NCBI GenBank assembly: GCA_026874595.1
Contig: CM049306.1
Location: forward strand, 93,611,642 to 93,675,641
Length of the DNA: 64,000 nucleotides
Direction of reading: 5' to 3'
Source: Sipunculus nudus
Lineage: Eukaryota; Annelida; Sipuncula; Golfingiida; Sipunculidae
This document shows, in pieces, positions 36,271 to 48,259 of this stretch; position 1 is the stretch's first letter, and the number at the start of each line of letters is the position of its first letter. Both the position numbers and the translations under genes were made by a program. Under the pieces are notes generated by a model, which saw nothing but the letters and a program-made list of their open reading frames with translations, had not been told where the DNA came from and made no database searches.

Positions 36271-39200
36271 GGAGTTTTGAACAAAACAGGTTCGATTCAC
36301 AAATTTATAAAATTATGCAAATGTCGCGATACAAGTGTTCGGACAAACATTCTTTAAACCTATATCATATATATCACAAACACAGAAAATCAGCCAAAGT
36401 GATTACTCAGATAGAGGTTTAAGGGGTCTCCAAACAGGTATATTAAATTAAAAACAGTCACTTATGCACGAATCAAGTTGTTGGTATTGGCCGAATAAGT
36501 TCAAGCAAACATGGTTTTGGGAGCATCCAACAATCGGGACCCCCATATGGCGGAGAAAATGGTTTGTCTCTCCCTTTGAATGTGTGTTGTGTGTTTAATT
36601 AATATTTCATGATTATATTATATTGTTTCCGCAGTTGTAAAATTAACGCAGGATTACTGATATCATAATCATTTATTTTAAACACAATCTGTCGCATGTG
36701 GAAAATACTGTGGAACTTGTATTCGGATTCAAATGGTAACTGTAGAAAAACTGGAGTGTTTTAGGGAGGTGGCTCACTTCCGGTAAGTGAGTTTTCCACA
36801 TGACTGTCTATATACGTGTTCAAAAGATCCGATAACGAGGCAGAACCACACCTGTTGTGTCAACCAACTGAGGTGGCTGCCGTGTCATCAATAGGAAAAG
36901 TTCTCTCTTGTTGGAATGGATGACATTCCGGCGAGATGTGATCAATATTGGGAGAGACGTGGGTGCGGGTAAAAAATGACAATATAAATGTACGTATTCT
37001 GTTATCCAGTTCGTGCGCAGATGTAGTTCCAATCGTTTATACAGATCTGTCTGTCAGTCAGGGAAATGTGTGGGGAACTCAAATATAGGTTTCCTGTTTT
37101 TAATGACTTGAACAAAAATGAGAAAACATTCGTCACCAGGGAGTAAAGAGTATCAATATAGGACCAAAATAGCAATAATCAAATACGGTAGAGATAAAGA
37201 TAATTTCATATTTAAATTCAAAGTTGGTTAAAATGATTTCAATAAAAGCTGAACGAAACAGTACCCTGGTAATTTAAATAACCAAATAATGTTATCCTTT
37301 AATTATATACACATTGTATACATCCTGTTAGTAAAAAGAAATACTGAGACCTTCCATTTAACTTTATTTATTTGCAAACTGATTGAGTTTGAAAGGTTAG
37401 TATTTCAAAGGTAAGTATTACATGAAGACAAAATGACTCCGCAGTTTACTAAGGAGGTTTCAAATAAACATCGATTTTCTTCTCTTCAACCATTTTCATT
37501 CTGGACAATTTAATTTTTAAAAGACTTTAGAAAGATAAAATCAAGAGCGACATGGCTTCTTTGTTAAACGTATTTATCCGGTTTATCCTTTATTTTAATG
37601 ATGATATTACAAATTATATATATTGTTGGTATGGGAATATATAGATTGGCAGTCACTGAGGTCATGGATATTATCCATGGATTCTTTAGTTTTGTGAATG
37701 TCAACTCATTCGATCTCTTAATATCGAAAGCTCATGTTTTTAGCTTTTTAACCACCCAGAATTAAGTGTTTGTTCGATTAAGGACATGCATGTTTTATTT
37801 AGGACTTTATATACACAGCTACTGCGTAGTAACTTCCGTAATTGGTCAAACCAGTTTTTATCGGTATCAGATAGTATAATCAAACATAAGCCGTCCATAA
37901 AACAGTACCACAATGCTTTTCTTTATCTATTTGCAACTGTAAGAAGTGGACTGGGTTTTTTCAAAGGACTGATAATTCTTTTTTTTCGTATTGCGATTTC
38001 AGATAATTTGCATACTGTCCAGCAAGATAAAGGTGATTTCTAGACGTGCCCATACATCGCCCGGCATCCTGTGCGCCTGATAAAATTAGCCCTAGGCCGT
38101 CTTGTCGTCTAATGAGTCCCTGTAAAGCCTTTTTACACTAATGGTGCCACTGAACAAGGTAAAACACCGCCAGGGCCTCAGCCGGAAGTCAGAGACACAT
38201 GAACGAAAAGGGCACGACACGTGGTCACTTCCGGTCCATTTAACTGTGTGTCAACCATTACTGGTGTTTGTAGGCCAATTCACACATCCAGGCAAATCAT
38301 ATTACATATATTTAGATGCATCTATCTTATATTGGTATTAGCAGCCTTCCTTTAGCCACACTTGTCTTTAAATTGTTTAATACAATCGACTTTAACCGAC
38401 GAAGCTTTCTATTGGGAAGAAATCTGCAGGGTGTCAGTATGTTAATGTCCAGCTTGTCAGAGGGCGAACGATGCCAAATGAAGACTGTCACATTTAATTG
38501 GCAGGTTCCTTCAGTCACTTACCAGATGAAATTTCAGGCACCGCCGTTCACACTTTCTTTAGAGGTGAAGACAGCTTGGCTGTCACTTGAGACATTAATA
38601 TATTTCCTCTTACCGATCTAGGTTGCGATCTGTCTCTAAAAGCAAAGATATTTAAGCATGTCGCCAGCGCACATGCTTCGCGGCTTGTCAAGCAAACTAT
38701 TGTAAATGGACATTTCAACATTCAAATATAATATTAATGAACCGAGGCAGTCAGTATAACACAACCATGATAGTAAATCTTCCTAATTAAAACATGTTTA
38801 GAGGCTTTTTGCATCACAAATCAAGGTGATTTCTTCTTTTTCCATAATTGTTTCATTAATAGTCAGTAGTTTCAGTAGTAAAGAATTTAAAACTAAAATG
38901 GAAGGAACTTCTGATAAAGCTTGTTTGAAAAAAATTACTGTTTGAATTATACCTTATACCAATATCAACATTAATATTTTATGTCACTGCGTGTCTCATA
39001 TACTGCTACAAAAATCCATTACTTAAGGTTAACTGGAAGCGATCCACAGGAGGTGTATGACGATTTTCTTTTGTACAAAACTCATCTTTCAAAAATCTAC
39101 CCAACCAAAAAATATGGCGTCTATGCAGTGGCTTTAATTATGTTTATGTTTGACCCCTGCCGTCTTGTCCTTATTTTGTACATCACGATTTTAATCAGGT

Positions 39201-40175
39201 TGTGACAAAAAAGATCCGCGAATACAAAAATAAACTATATTGCGGTTTATGACCACATCTTCTATTATGAAAACTTGCTATTGTATATTTTTGGCCTGTG
39301 TCATTTCTTTTTGTTTTGACGTTCAACCAACCTCCTTTAGATCTTAACATGGTAAAAAAATAAGTATGAATTTAACGAGAAAGGGCAGCCATGAATGATA
39401 AAACGTCGCGTTACGGTTAACAAAAGTACTGGATTATAGTTCACGGTCCGAATGCTTCCCTCATAATAGCATCATAAAGAAGACCGGGGAAAGCATGCAA
39501 TTGGAAATGATTTTATCTTGTGACTCCTTAACGGTGGGGTCGCAGTAGAAAGCGCAGCCGGCCTCTCGTGGTTAGTGGTTATATTAATGACGCCATGACC
39601 ATGGAATTGACAAGCCCTAATCACAGGGCGCAGCGGCTAAATTGAAATCTAAAGAATGTTTAACTACGCTTGAACGACCCCTTGCACCGGGTTCTATGTC
39701 TTAAAATAGCGATATATCACACAAGGTCGGCCATGGGCCGGTATCTGCCTGGCGTCATTTTGCATGTTCGCATTAAACGCCTATCGCGCGTATTAACGCT
39801 ACGAGATACCAGTATACTGTTAATGATTATAGTTATTGTTAGAAGAAATGGGGTGTATCAACGAAAGGGAACACAAATCTGATTCTTAATGCACTAAATG
39901 GTATTATAATTTATGTGATCGATACTATATATAGCAGTGACTCATTCCCACACTAACGACATTATTAGGCGACGATGGATAGTAAATGTTCGGGTCCATT
40001 ATATCGACAGAATGATCGATGTTGTTATATCTCAATTCTGTAAAGTTAAAAAATTAAAATATCTTTTATTTTAAGGCTTTAAACTGGATTCATTTAAACA
40101 AAACCGGCAATGCTGGCTCACAGGCCCGAACACAGCAGATACCTGTATCGCACAGTGCTGGACCAACGCACCTCA
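36271..40175. other. Intergenic DNA, nothing supported
   Basis: Unique, mostly AT-rich. Locally GC-richer stretches at 36820-37040, 38050-38240 and 39520-39800 contain only short frames without motifs. Confidence 0.4.
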
Positions 40176-40514
40176 CGCAGTGGTTATAGGCCTACACTCC
40201 AGTCGTCCCAGTAAGCTTTTCTTGTAATCGCTTGCTTGTATAGCAAGTTTTTTTTTCTGGGTTCGAACACCAGGGTTAGAACAGAACAAAGAATTGTAAT
40301 CAGACCTATGAGAGCATGGTATCGCATTGTGCATCCAGCTCCAAATTATAAACATGCAATCCCCGCTCCCATTGGTCTGATTACACTGGGCTGGGCATTG
40401 GTCTTGTTCAAGAACCGGTGTAATCATACCTGATGTGTTATCCCAGAGATTCTTGTTATACAAAGCAGCGGTTACAAAAGAGAGATCTTGGAAGACTGCA
40501 GTATATATCGCTTC
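40176..40514. mobile_element. Fold-back MITE, family C, complete copy
   Basis: About 339 bp with long imperfect inverted ends: 40190-40245 against the reverse complement of 40446-40502 pairs at roughly three positions in four (for example CTTGTAATCGCTTGCTTGTA against CTTTTGTAACCGCTGCTTTG). A second inverted pair lies inside, GTAATCAGACCTATGAGAGC near 40297 and GCTCCCATTGGTCTGATTAC near 40365. The whole element can fold back on itself. Non-coding. A partial relative is at 24920-25116. Superfamily unassigned because no clear target duplication was seen. Confidence 0.7.
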
Positions 40515-40859
40515 TATGACAGGCGTAGGTGGACCCAGGATTCCTTTATCAGTGTTTAAAGGGGGGTTGGTTGCTATGACACAGATCCATTCAAAAGGCC
40601 ATCAAAACATGCTTGAAAATAAAGCTGTTATATAAAGCTTTCCAGATAATACTCCAACATTGAATATACTTTTAAATTGATGGTATACCCGAAATGAAAA
40701 TATTTTACTCTGTTTGAAGCATTTTGGAGTACAGAGAATATACAAAGGTTTTTAGTAGGATTTCAACCCAAACATCCCCCTGAATATGGATTATGGCCAC
40801 TCAAAGGGACCTACTTGTAATGTGATCATGCTTTTTGGAGTGTGCTTGCTGACACAGAG
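40515..40859. other. Intergenic DNA
   Basis: No gene or repeat recognised between the fold-back MITE and the family B repeat. Confidence 0.4.
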
Positions 40860-41100
40860 CGGGCTAGCCGTGACAGCACGACTCAGTAAGCTGGTAAGCC
40901 TTACTTGAGTCGTGATTCAGCTCATAATCATAACATTAGGCTACGAATGTTATATTAACACAAAAGAATACAAGTGAACTTACAATCCAAACGGATAAGC
41001 CTGTCTCTATAGCAGTGGCGTCAATTTTTCTTCCGGGGGGGGGGGGGTGACTTTGTTTGTAAATATATGTTTATATATTTAGATATATATATATATATAT

Positions 41101-41158
<58 letters not shown>

Positions 41159-41760
41159 TTCAGTGTCTATGAGTGACATATTCAACTATATATAAAAATC
41201 TATATAAGTAATTTTGTGAATTCTAAGCAAGGTTAAGATATAACATTTTTTTTGGTAAATTGATCTTAAGCCTTTGATTCTATTTATTAATATATTTCAT
41301 TTACAATATTTTAATATTATTGTCTGAAAAGTGGGGGGGGGGGGGGTGTTAACATTGGTCATTCCCCCCCCCCCCCACCCCCCAACCCCTATATTGACGC
41401 CCCTGCTCTGTGGTAACGAGTCATTTCCTGTATCGCATACAAGTTGGCTGCGTCCAGTATAAAAAGCGGGATAAATTCAACATACATGCGTCGGGATTTA
41501 CTAATGTGCGGAGTTACAACGGAATTTTTCTCGCTCATGTTATATGTTGTTAGAAACTACACTGAAAAAGCTGACGATTGCTCTGGTTCTTGGCAAGTGA
41601 CAGCGTACTGGTAGGCCATAAAGCGTTATCAGGAATGACGAAAATATTTGCATATAACCGTTGAGTGCTTTTATTGCACTCTGACAGACACGACACTGGT
41701 CGTTGCCTCTCTAATGTCAGAGGACCGAAATCGCGCTAAGAGCGGGCGTAGTCTAGACTT
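40860..41760 (+). repeat. Dispersed repeat, family B, copy split by a MITE
   Basis: Diverged copy of the repeat at 4710-5245, present as two parts, 40860-41012 and 41406-41760, on either side of a family D MITE. Part one matches TAGCCGTGA, CACGACTCAGTA, TAACATTAGGCT, TAACACAAAA and GTGAACTT. Part two matches CGAGTCAT, TTTTTCTCGCTCATGTTA, AAGTGACAGCGTACTGGTAG, GAAAATATTTGCATA, CACTCTGAC and GTCAGAGG. Confidence 0.65.
41013..41405. mobile_element. hAT-like MITE, family D, copy 2 (nested)
   Basis: A 393-bp element with termini CAGTGGCGTCAATTTTTCTT (left) and, on the minus strand, CAGGGGCGTCAATATAGGGG (right). It is flanked by CTCTATAG (41005-41012) and CTCTGTGG (41406-41413), 6 of 8 matching with only A/G differences, consistent with an aged 8-bp hAT duplication. 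G and C tracts lie just inside both ends, as in copy 1. A (TA)n(CA)n(TA)n microsatellite at about 41078-41153 has expanded in the interior. Confidence 0.82.
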
Positions 41761-42189
41761 ACAGATACCATTTCAGGACTTTGGCACCGGATGTAATCCG
41801 GCTTTTCCACATCTATAACTAGACAGACTTCGGGCACCGCCCTTACTGTTATAAGAAATACTATAAGTATTTCATTTCAAGATATTTAGCGATGTTACCA
41901 ACATATTATATGATATATGTTTATGTAACAGAAGATGGAAATCACCATTAAGAAAATAATGGTATCAAAGTTATCACCTTGGAATCAGTGTCTTTTATAT
42001 TAGATTGGCCATGATGGCTGTATATTGAATGGCTCCACAGCGGTAGCACGTCATAAAATTCTTGCCTCTTCCCATTCTTAACAAATTGAATTAAAATGAA
42101 TCCCCTGATCGCCTGCGCACATTCCGATGTTGTATAGAACAATGGTCTGTATTAAAATATGTATAACATATACAGTATATATATATTAC
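41761..42189. other. Intergenic DNA
   Basis: No gene or repeat recognised apart from a short (TA)n near 42175. Confidence 0.4.
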
Positions 42190-42590
42190 ATACGTTGAAA
42201 CATCATGTGCGGTTGACATTTGTTTAAAAAAACGGGACAAATGATGTCTCAGAAGATGTTTAAAAAATTTGATATTTCAAGTTGAAACGTCATTCAAAAC
42301 ATGTTGCCTCAAACATGTTTAAATATCATAACATGTTCCACTTAATTTGAAACATATCCTGTGACATGTTTTAAATTAAGCATGTTTCAAGTCTAAACAT
42401 GCGTATCCAAAACATGTCTCATAAATTGAAATCAAGCTTCTGAGACATAGTTTGGTTTGAAACATGTTTCATGAAAATTTGAAACTTGACCCTTCCTTAA
42501 AACATCTTACAACATCAACACATGTTTAAAAAACGGGACAAAATTATGTTTCATATTGAAACATAAAACATGTCCTCAGTTTTTAGAGTG
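42190..42590. repeat. Repeat element rich in AAACATGTTT palindromes
   Basis: About 400 bp in which ACATG-centred palindromes recur every 25-50 bp. A direct repeat, TGTTTAAAAAAACGGGACAA (42221-42240) and TGTTTAAAAAACGGGACAA (42523-42541), bounds most of the element. Perfect RRRCWWGYYY decamers occur at 42311, 42378, 42410, 42460 and 42566. The texture suggests a MITE or decayed satellite; no superfamily can be assigned. Confidence 0.6.
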
Positions 42591-43634
42591 TATGTATACT
42601 CTGTATTGTTCATTTAGCATGACTTCAGTACACCTTGATTATAGAGCTTTACCATATGGGAGCGTTTAAATTACATATATAAAAAGCTTTATGGACATCA
42701 CTAACACAAGGCCAAAAGAGGCGGCGACATTGTGTGGTGTCATGTTGAAATTTCTATCCATTCAAGGTTTTGTATGAGTTGACGCAATTATGCTGTTTAA
42801 ATATGGAATATGATAAAATTAAATGTCACGTAAAACTTTAATGACCTTCGTCAGAGAAACTAATATATGTGATTTAAAGGATCCAGTGTTAGAAATGGAA
42901 GCAAGAAGAAGCAGTTATGCACAAATTCCAGAGAAATAAACTTCAGCGGAATCAATATAAACGACAGATATAAATAACCTCTATCCCTCATAGAAAATAT
43001 CCGCATTCCTTACAGGTATAAGTTACGTCTCGGCTTAAACAGCTGTGCTGCAGATGTACTTAAGTTCATTTTAACCCGCTTGTTGGTGATCCAGCCGTAA
43101 AACTCATAAAATGGAGCTTTTGACTAGAAAATGGCACCATTGTCGTTATATCTACCAGAAAACCCCTGGCCCTGAGCTTAAATATTACCAAGATATCCAT
43201 TTCACTTAAACTTATGTCTCAACTACATGTATATGGACATGTATATTATTTTTTAAGAAAGAAAGAAATGTCTGTGTATATGTTTTTTTCTGCATTAAAT
43301 GGCATGGCTGTTTAAATGACATTGGACTGGAACTCAGACACAATACTATGTTACACAACAATATGAATATCATAGTGTCACAAAAATCCTTTCAGATGTC
43401 CTTATAACTGCTAGAATTTCGCCCCCTCCCCCAGTTTTGTTAATTGAAAAGCTGAAATTCTAGATGGTTCGAAAGTTAGTAATCTTCTTCCATTTTACAG
43501 GTCTTCCATGATCAACCTACTATACAACGTGCAATCTGCAAATATGTAGTCCTCAATACAGTTGTGTCATTTGGAGCAATTCTATAACTGTGAAGGTTAC
43601 TTTCTCAGTAGAGATTAATTTGAACATAAGAGGG
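42591..43634. other. Intergenic DNA
   Basis: AT-rich, with no gene supported. Confidence 0.45.
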
Positions 43635-44830
43635 TGTCATATAAGTACTCACGCAGAGTAGACATTATCTACTGTCATATAGGTACTCACTACAAAACAT
43701 TTACTACCATCATATAGGTATTCACGACTAAAAAAATTCAACAGTCATATTGGTACTCGCATTAAAACATTATATTTCGTCTAATAAGTACTCACGATAT
43801 AACGTTATCTCCATTCATATAGGTACTCACGATAAAAAATTACCTACCGTCGTATCGATATTCCCAAGGAAACAGTATCAACTAAAATAAAGGTACAATG
43901 GGTACTTAACTATATACAGTTATACAGGTACTCACGAGGAATCATCAGCATCCGTCGTATAGATACTCACGATTATACGCCTACTATCGTATAAGTACTC
44001 ACGAAAAACATTGTCTACCGACATATCGATACTCACGAGAAAACTGTGTCAACTGAAATACAGGCGCAACTGGAACTTAACGAAAGGACACTATCCGGGT
44101 CATACAGGAACTCACGAGGAACATCACTATCCGTCATACGGGTACTTTCAATTAAACATTTTCTACCATGATATAGGTACTCACAAGGAAAAGACATTAT
44201 CTACTGTTATATAATTACTGACGAGGATACCGTCTGTACAAACATACGGGGCCTAAGGGGAGACACAATCTGCCGTGCAGTGGGAACTTAAGGATGAGAC
44301 ATTATCTACTGTAAGGTACTCACCAGGAAATATTATCATTTGTCATAAAGGTAATTACAAAAAAACATGATCCACATTCATACAGGTACTCACGATCAAA
44401 TATTATAAACCTTCATATAGGTACTCACGAGGAAAAAGTATCAACCAAAATACAGTTGCAATGGGAACTTAACTACATGTATCTACAATTATAAAGGTAC
44501 TCACGAAGAGACATCAGCATCCGTCATATAAGTATTAACAATGAAACGTCTACCGTTATATAGATACTCACAAACAGAAGACTTGATTTACCTTCATATA
44601 GCTACTCGTAATAAGACATTATCTACCGTCATATAGGTACTCACGATAAGACATTATCTACCGTCATATAGGTACTCACGATAAGACATCTACCGTCATA
44701 TAGATACTCAAGAAGAAACATTTTTATCGACATGTAGGTACTCACGAGATGAAGACATTATCAAGGTAATATATAGGTACTCACGAGGAAACATTATATT
44801 CAAACATGCAGGTACTCAATAGACACCATA
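43635..44830 (+). repeat. Degenerate ~35-bp tandem array (GGTACTCACGA core)
   Basis: About 29 recognisable cores of ATATAGGTACTCACGA, mostly 33-37 bp apart, joined by spacers such as ACATTATCTACCGTC. The only nearly identical neighbouring units are at 44620-44700. Longer units of about 75 bp containing CAACTGAAATACAGGCGCAA-like text and GGAACTTAAC recur near 43875, 44045 and 44445, indicating a composite higher-order structure. The minus strand of each core reads GTGAGTACC. Confidence 0.9.
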
Positions 44831-45945
44831 TTCCACTTAACGGTAACTTTCTAGTTAGAGCAAAAAAAAAAAAGAGAGATCAAATTCAATAAGTTCATGT
44901 GATCTTTAAATAGATTTAAATAAAAAAAATATATTTGCAGAAAAAAATAACATAAATGATTTTATCTACAAATCTCACTGTAGTGGAAGTAATAATTTAT
45001 TTTGTTTTACTTTTTTGCTCTTTTTCTATTTCCAAGTACATATTATTACGGCCAATTGAATTTTGTGTGTAATATGAAGCACAATACTTCGGCCTTGTTT
45101 GTACATTTGAGGAATCATTTTCGGGGTAGGTGCATCACAAGACATACAGACAATGAACACCCAGACTTTCATAGTCAGGCAGTAACATGTCTGTTTTCGA
45201 TGACAGAGTTCTGTGAACCTCTGTCGTTTTTTTTTATAAAAAGGCACAATACAAAAAGACTGCGAAAGACGGAAAACATATTGATAAGGAACCGAAGAAA
45301 AAAATTAACATTAAAGATGGTATTATAGAAAGGTCAGACATCAAGAAACTCAAAAGAGCGTTAATGTATTGGGGTAAAAAGAGAAGCAGACCCGGATGAA
45401 GTGACCATACATAGCATGTTCTTGGGGATGATTTTAGCCAGGCATTGTACGTAGGAATAAAAGGTCTGCGGGAATCCCCTGATGATGTAATAAAAAGAAT
45501 CAATCGAACAGAAGAACTTGAGAGGTGACGAAACAATGGGAATTCCTCTCCTTATGACGAACATAATATTGAACTCAGCAAGGAGATTTTTCTAAATATA
45601 ACCTGTAGCTTTAACGAGGTAAATACCCTGTGAAAGAAGAACTATGCAGCAATAATGATTTTTTTATGAGGAAAAAAAACGAAATATTTTGTTCGTTCTT
45701 TCCCGTAAAATGACAAACGAATTTATTTTGTAAATGACTATTTGTAAGACGCTGAGGTGTAAAGAGCATTAACACAGCAGGGCACGGGTGCGGGTACGGA
45801 TATGGATACGTTCATTGTGTGTCTTCAGTTATGCGTAGACGTACCGTTTACCTGAGCATAAACGCAGTTAAAGGTATTTTGCAAAGTAAAAATGTGTTTC
45901 ATAATTAATGTTTAATACAAAATACGATTAATGTTTTATACATTT
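44831..45945. other. AT-rich intergenic DNA
   Basis: Overlapping frames of 67-108 codons on both strands at 45002-45564 are mutually exclusive shadows and carry no domain. Confidence 0.4.
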
Positions 45946-45949
45946 ACTA

Positions 45950-45961
45950 ATATATATATTA

Positions 45962-46021
<60 letters not shown>
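45950..46021. repeat. (TA)n microsatellite
   Basis: Interrupted TA repeat of about 70 bp. It creates an Ile-Tyr artefact frame on the minus strand. Confidence 0.95.
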
Positions 46022-46025
<4 letters not shown>

Positions 46026-47640
46026 GTACCTGTATACATCCAAATTTCTTACCAATTTTCAGATAGATATATATTGACACATGCATAAGAGAAAACATTT
46101 TGATCGACTGATATATAGTTTGTGCCACAGTAATTTCCTAGTAAAAAAGAATTTAAACGTTTGTCCATCATATATAATGCAAATAAAGATGTCAGTATTA
46201 AAGCAACGTAAACGAAATTAATGGGCTGGTTTAAAATAATTTTGACATGTTCCTTACTGAAAATTTGATTTAATAACTGATAAGGGCTCGTGAAATTTTC
46301 TCCGTGGCCTCCACTTAAATATGCCTTCCTGTTCTAATGTGATCGAGAATTTTCCTGAAAATTGTCTTATTCTTAATGAGAGAGAGAAAGACAGACAGTC
46401 AGGCAGAGAAAGACATCTTAATATTAGATTATCTAGATTATCACCAAACATATGAATAGCATATTATTATAGTGTCCGTGTAATAGACAATGCCCTCCAC
46501 GAGTTTTAACCTCTAAAAAGTAATTTGTCAGCTGTCAGGTTTTGTCCTATAGACACCGCCCAGGTCTAAGCCCCTATGTTCCTTACCGGGTTAACCTTTC
46601 CCTTCATATAACTACCCTGACACTTTAATCTATACCACTCCATACTTATGAGGCAGCAGACTAGTGTGTCAAAGCTACCCTTTTAAGACACTCTTACCCC
46701 GTTAGCCAATTAATCCGAATCTGTCTGCCACCAGATGTAATTACACGCTCTGGAGGGAGGCTTTAGCGTAGCATACACCCGGCGCTAGACTTGTCTGTAA
46801 GATATTGGCGGCTGACAGTGACACGCACCGACACGTCTGCCCTCAGCGGGTTAAGGTCACCATAGGGAGATATAAGGAGCCAAGTATCATGGCTTCTTAC
46901 TAGCTATTGGAACCCCGGGCGACGCTTTTTTTCCCTGCGTGTAATTATCTTAAAGGAAAGACGTCAAACGCTATTATTACGCTTTGTGATTGGAACATAA
47001 CAAGGTTCTCTCGGTAACGTAAGCTAACGTTATTGCTTCAAACCTGTATGGAAACGTAAAATCTATATCAGGTTTTGCAAGTGTAAGCCATGAAGTTCAT
47101 ATTGAATTAGGTGAAAATGGATCCTGTTGTGTTCATGACCATAATGCCATTTTAAATTAATAACCGTGCGGGTTTTGTATCATAAGTGTTAGGAAGAGAA
47201 AGTCGATGGCGCAGTATCAGCAGTATAACTGAATCCACTCTCCCCCATTCAGTTGGTGGCAAACTTTGTTGAATGCCATCTGAGAAGAACCGGCCCTTGG
47301 GACTAGTTTAGCATGCAAGCTTTTTATTTGATCTGGAGGGATTAGGAAAAGATATGGATGGTAATACAGTGGGAAGCGAGCCTATGTGGCCGCTTGGGAA
47401 TTCATTACCTCCAACCTTTGGATTGGATCAAAGAAGATTCCATCCGGACCACGTCACGGAATGGGCAGATATATATAAGAATTTGATTGGATAACGTGCC
47501 GAGATATTGTTTAACAGCCATATTTCATCAAGAAATAATTTCGTGACAAATTCCTTTACAAAACGTTCCGTATGATGAAATAACTAGTTTAGCAGCAGCT
47601 ATAGTAAATTTCTATTCCCCGGGCGCCTTTGTTCTTCCCA
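46022..47640. promoter_or_regulatory. Upstream region of the signal-peptide gene, possible conserved non-coding DNA
   Basis: From about 46480 the sequence is GC-richer and repeat-free, with TAAT-type sites (GCCAATTAATCCGAATC near 46706, GATGTAATTACACGC near 46733). It lies directly upstream of the promoter. I see no open frame or exon. The regulatory reading is an inference from position and composition. Confidence 0.25.
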
Positions 47641-47689
47641 TAATGCACTGCTCTCGCTGTATGGCTCGTGTTACCGTTTGTGTGTAGGC

Positions 47690-47950
47690 GAACTGAGACG
47701 ACTTCACGTGGAAGGTGGCTTTATGCGATTTGCCAATGCTGCTAGGCGGTGAGACCGACGGCCTTTGGGCGGAGCCACGTCGATGGGCACCCGTAACTTA
47801 ACAACAATCACAATTGCACGTCATATGCTAATGAATCACGTGGTCATACCTGCGGTGTTTGATTGGCGGTTTTACAGGTAGGTGGCGTATTGATCAGCGT
47901 GAGTGGGTTTGATAGTTTAAATAAGACGTAGCTCTGACTTCCGTAGTCAC
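47690..47950 (+). promoter_or_regulatory. Promoter of the signal-peptide gene
   Basis: A CpG-richer stretch upstream of the predicted first exon. Elements in order: E-box CACGTG (47705-47710), CRE-like ACGTCAT near 47819, octamer-like ATGCTAAT near 47826, E-box CACGTG (47837-47842), inverted CCAAT box GATTGG (47861-47866) and a TATA-like TTTAAATAAG (47916-47925). Initiation is expected about 25-45 bp after the TATA-like box, around 47945-47966, where CTCAGT at 47963 resembles an initiator. Confidence 0.5.
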
Positions 47951-47954
47951 AACG

Positions 47955-48067
47955 AAGTCACCCTCAGTAGAGAGACCCGGCAGCGTGCAGACATCAGACG
48001 ACAGGCCCGCGGATAACTTTACTACCCTGCAGACTGATCACGGAACGCAAAAGAACACACAGCCAAG
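47955..48067 (+). other. Predicted non-coding first exon (5' UTR)
   Basis: GC-richer segment ending in CACAGCCAAG immediately followed by GTAGGA (donor at 48068). It contains no ATG that opens a useful frame, so it would be 5' UTR. The start is approximate and set from the TATA-like box. The link to the coding exon 7.8 kb downstream is an inference from strand, order and the near absence of 5' UTR in that exon. It could instead begin a different transcript. Confidence 0.45.
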
Positions 48068-48175
48068 GTAGGAAAACACAAACAATATACTCGGAACATT
48101 TACTTATTAAATATACCAGATGGCTGTGAAATAACTGGAACACGCGTTCTTTTTAGAAGGTTTTGTGCTTTAGCA

Positions 48176-48215
48176 CACATATATGTATACATATATACAT
48201 ACATACATACATACA

Positions 48216-48257
<42 letters not shown>
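48176..48257. repeat. (CATA)n(TA)n microsatellite
   Basis: ACATATATGTATACATAT followed by four to five CATA units and about 20 TA units, inside the predicted first intron. Confidence 0.95.

Positions 48258-48259
<2 letters not shown>

Noticed and set aside
43635-44830. Regularly spaced repeats resembling a CRISPR array
   Set aside because: Cores are only about 11-16 bp, the spacers are themselves related to each other and vary in length, there are no cas genes, and the DNA is clearly from an animal. It is a degenerate minisatellite.
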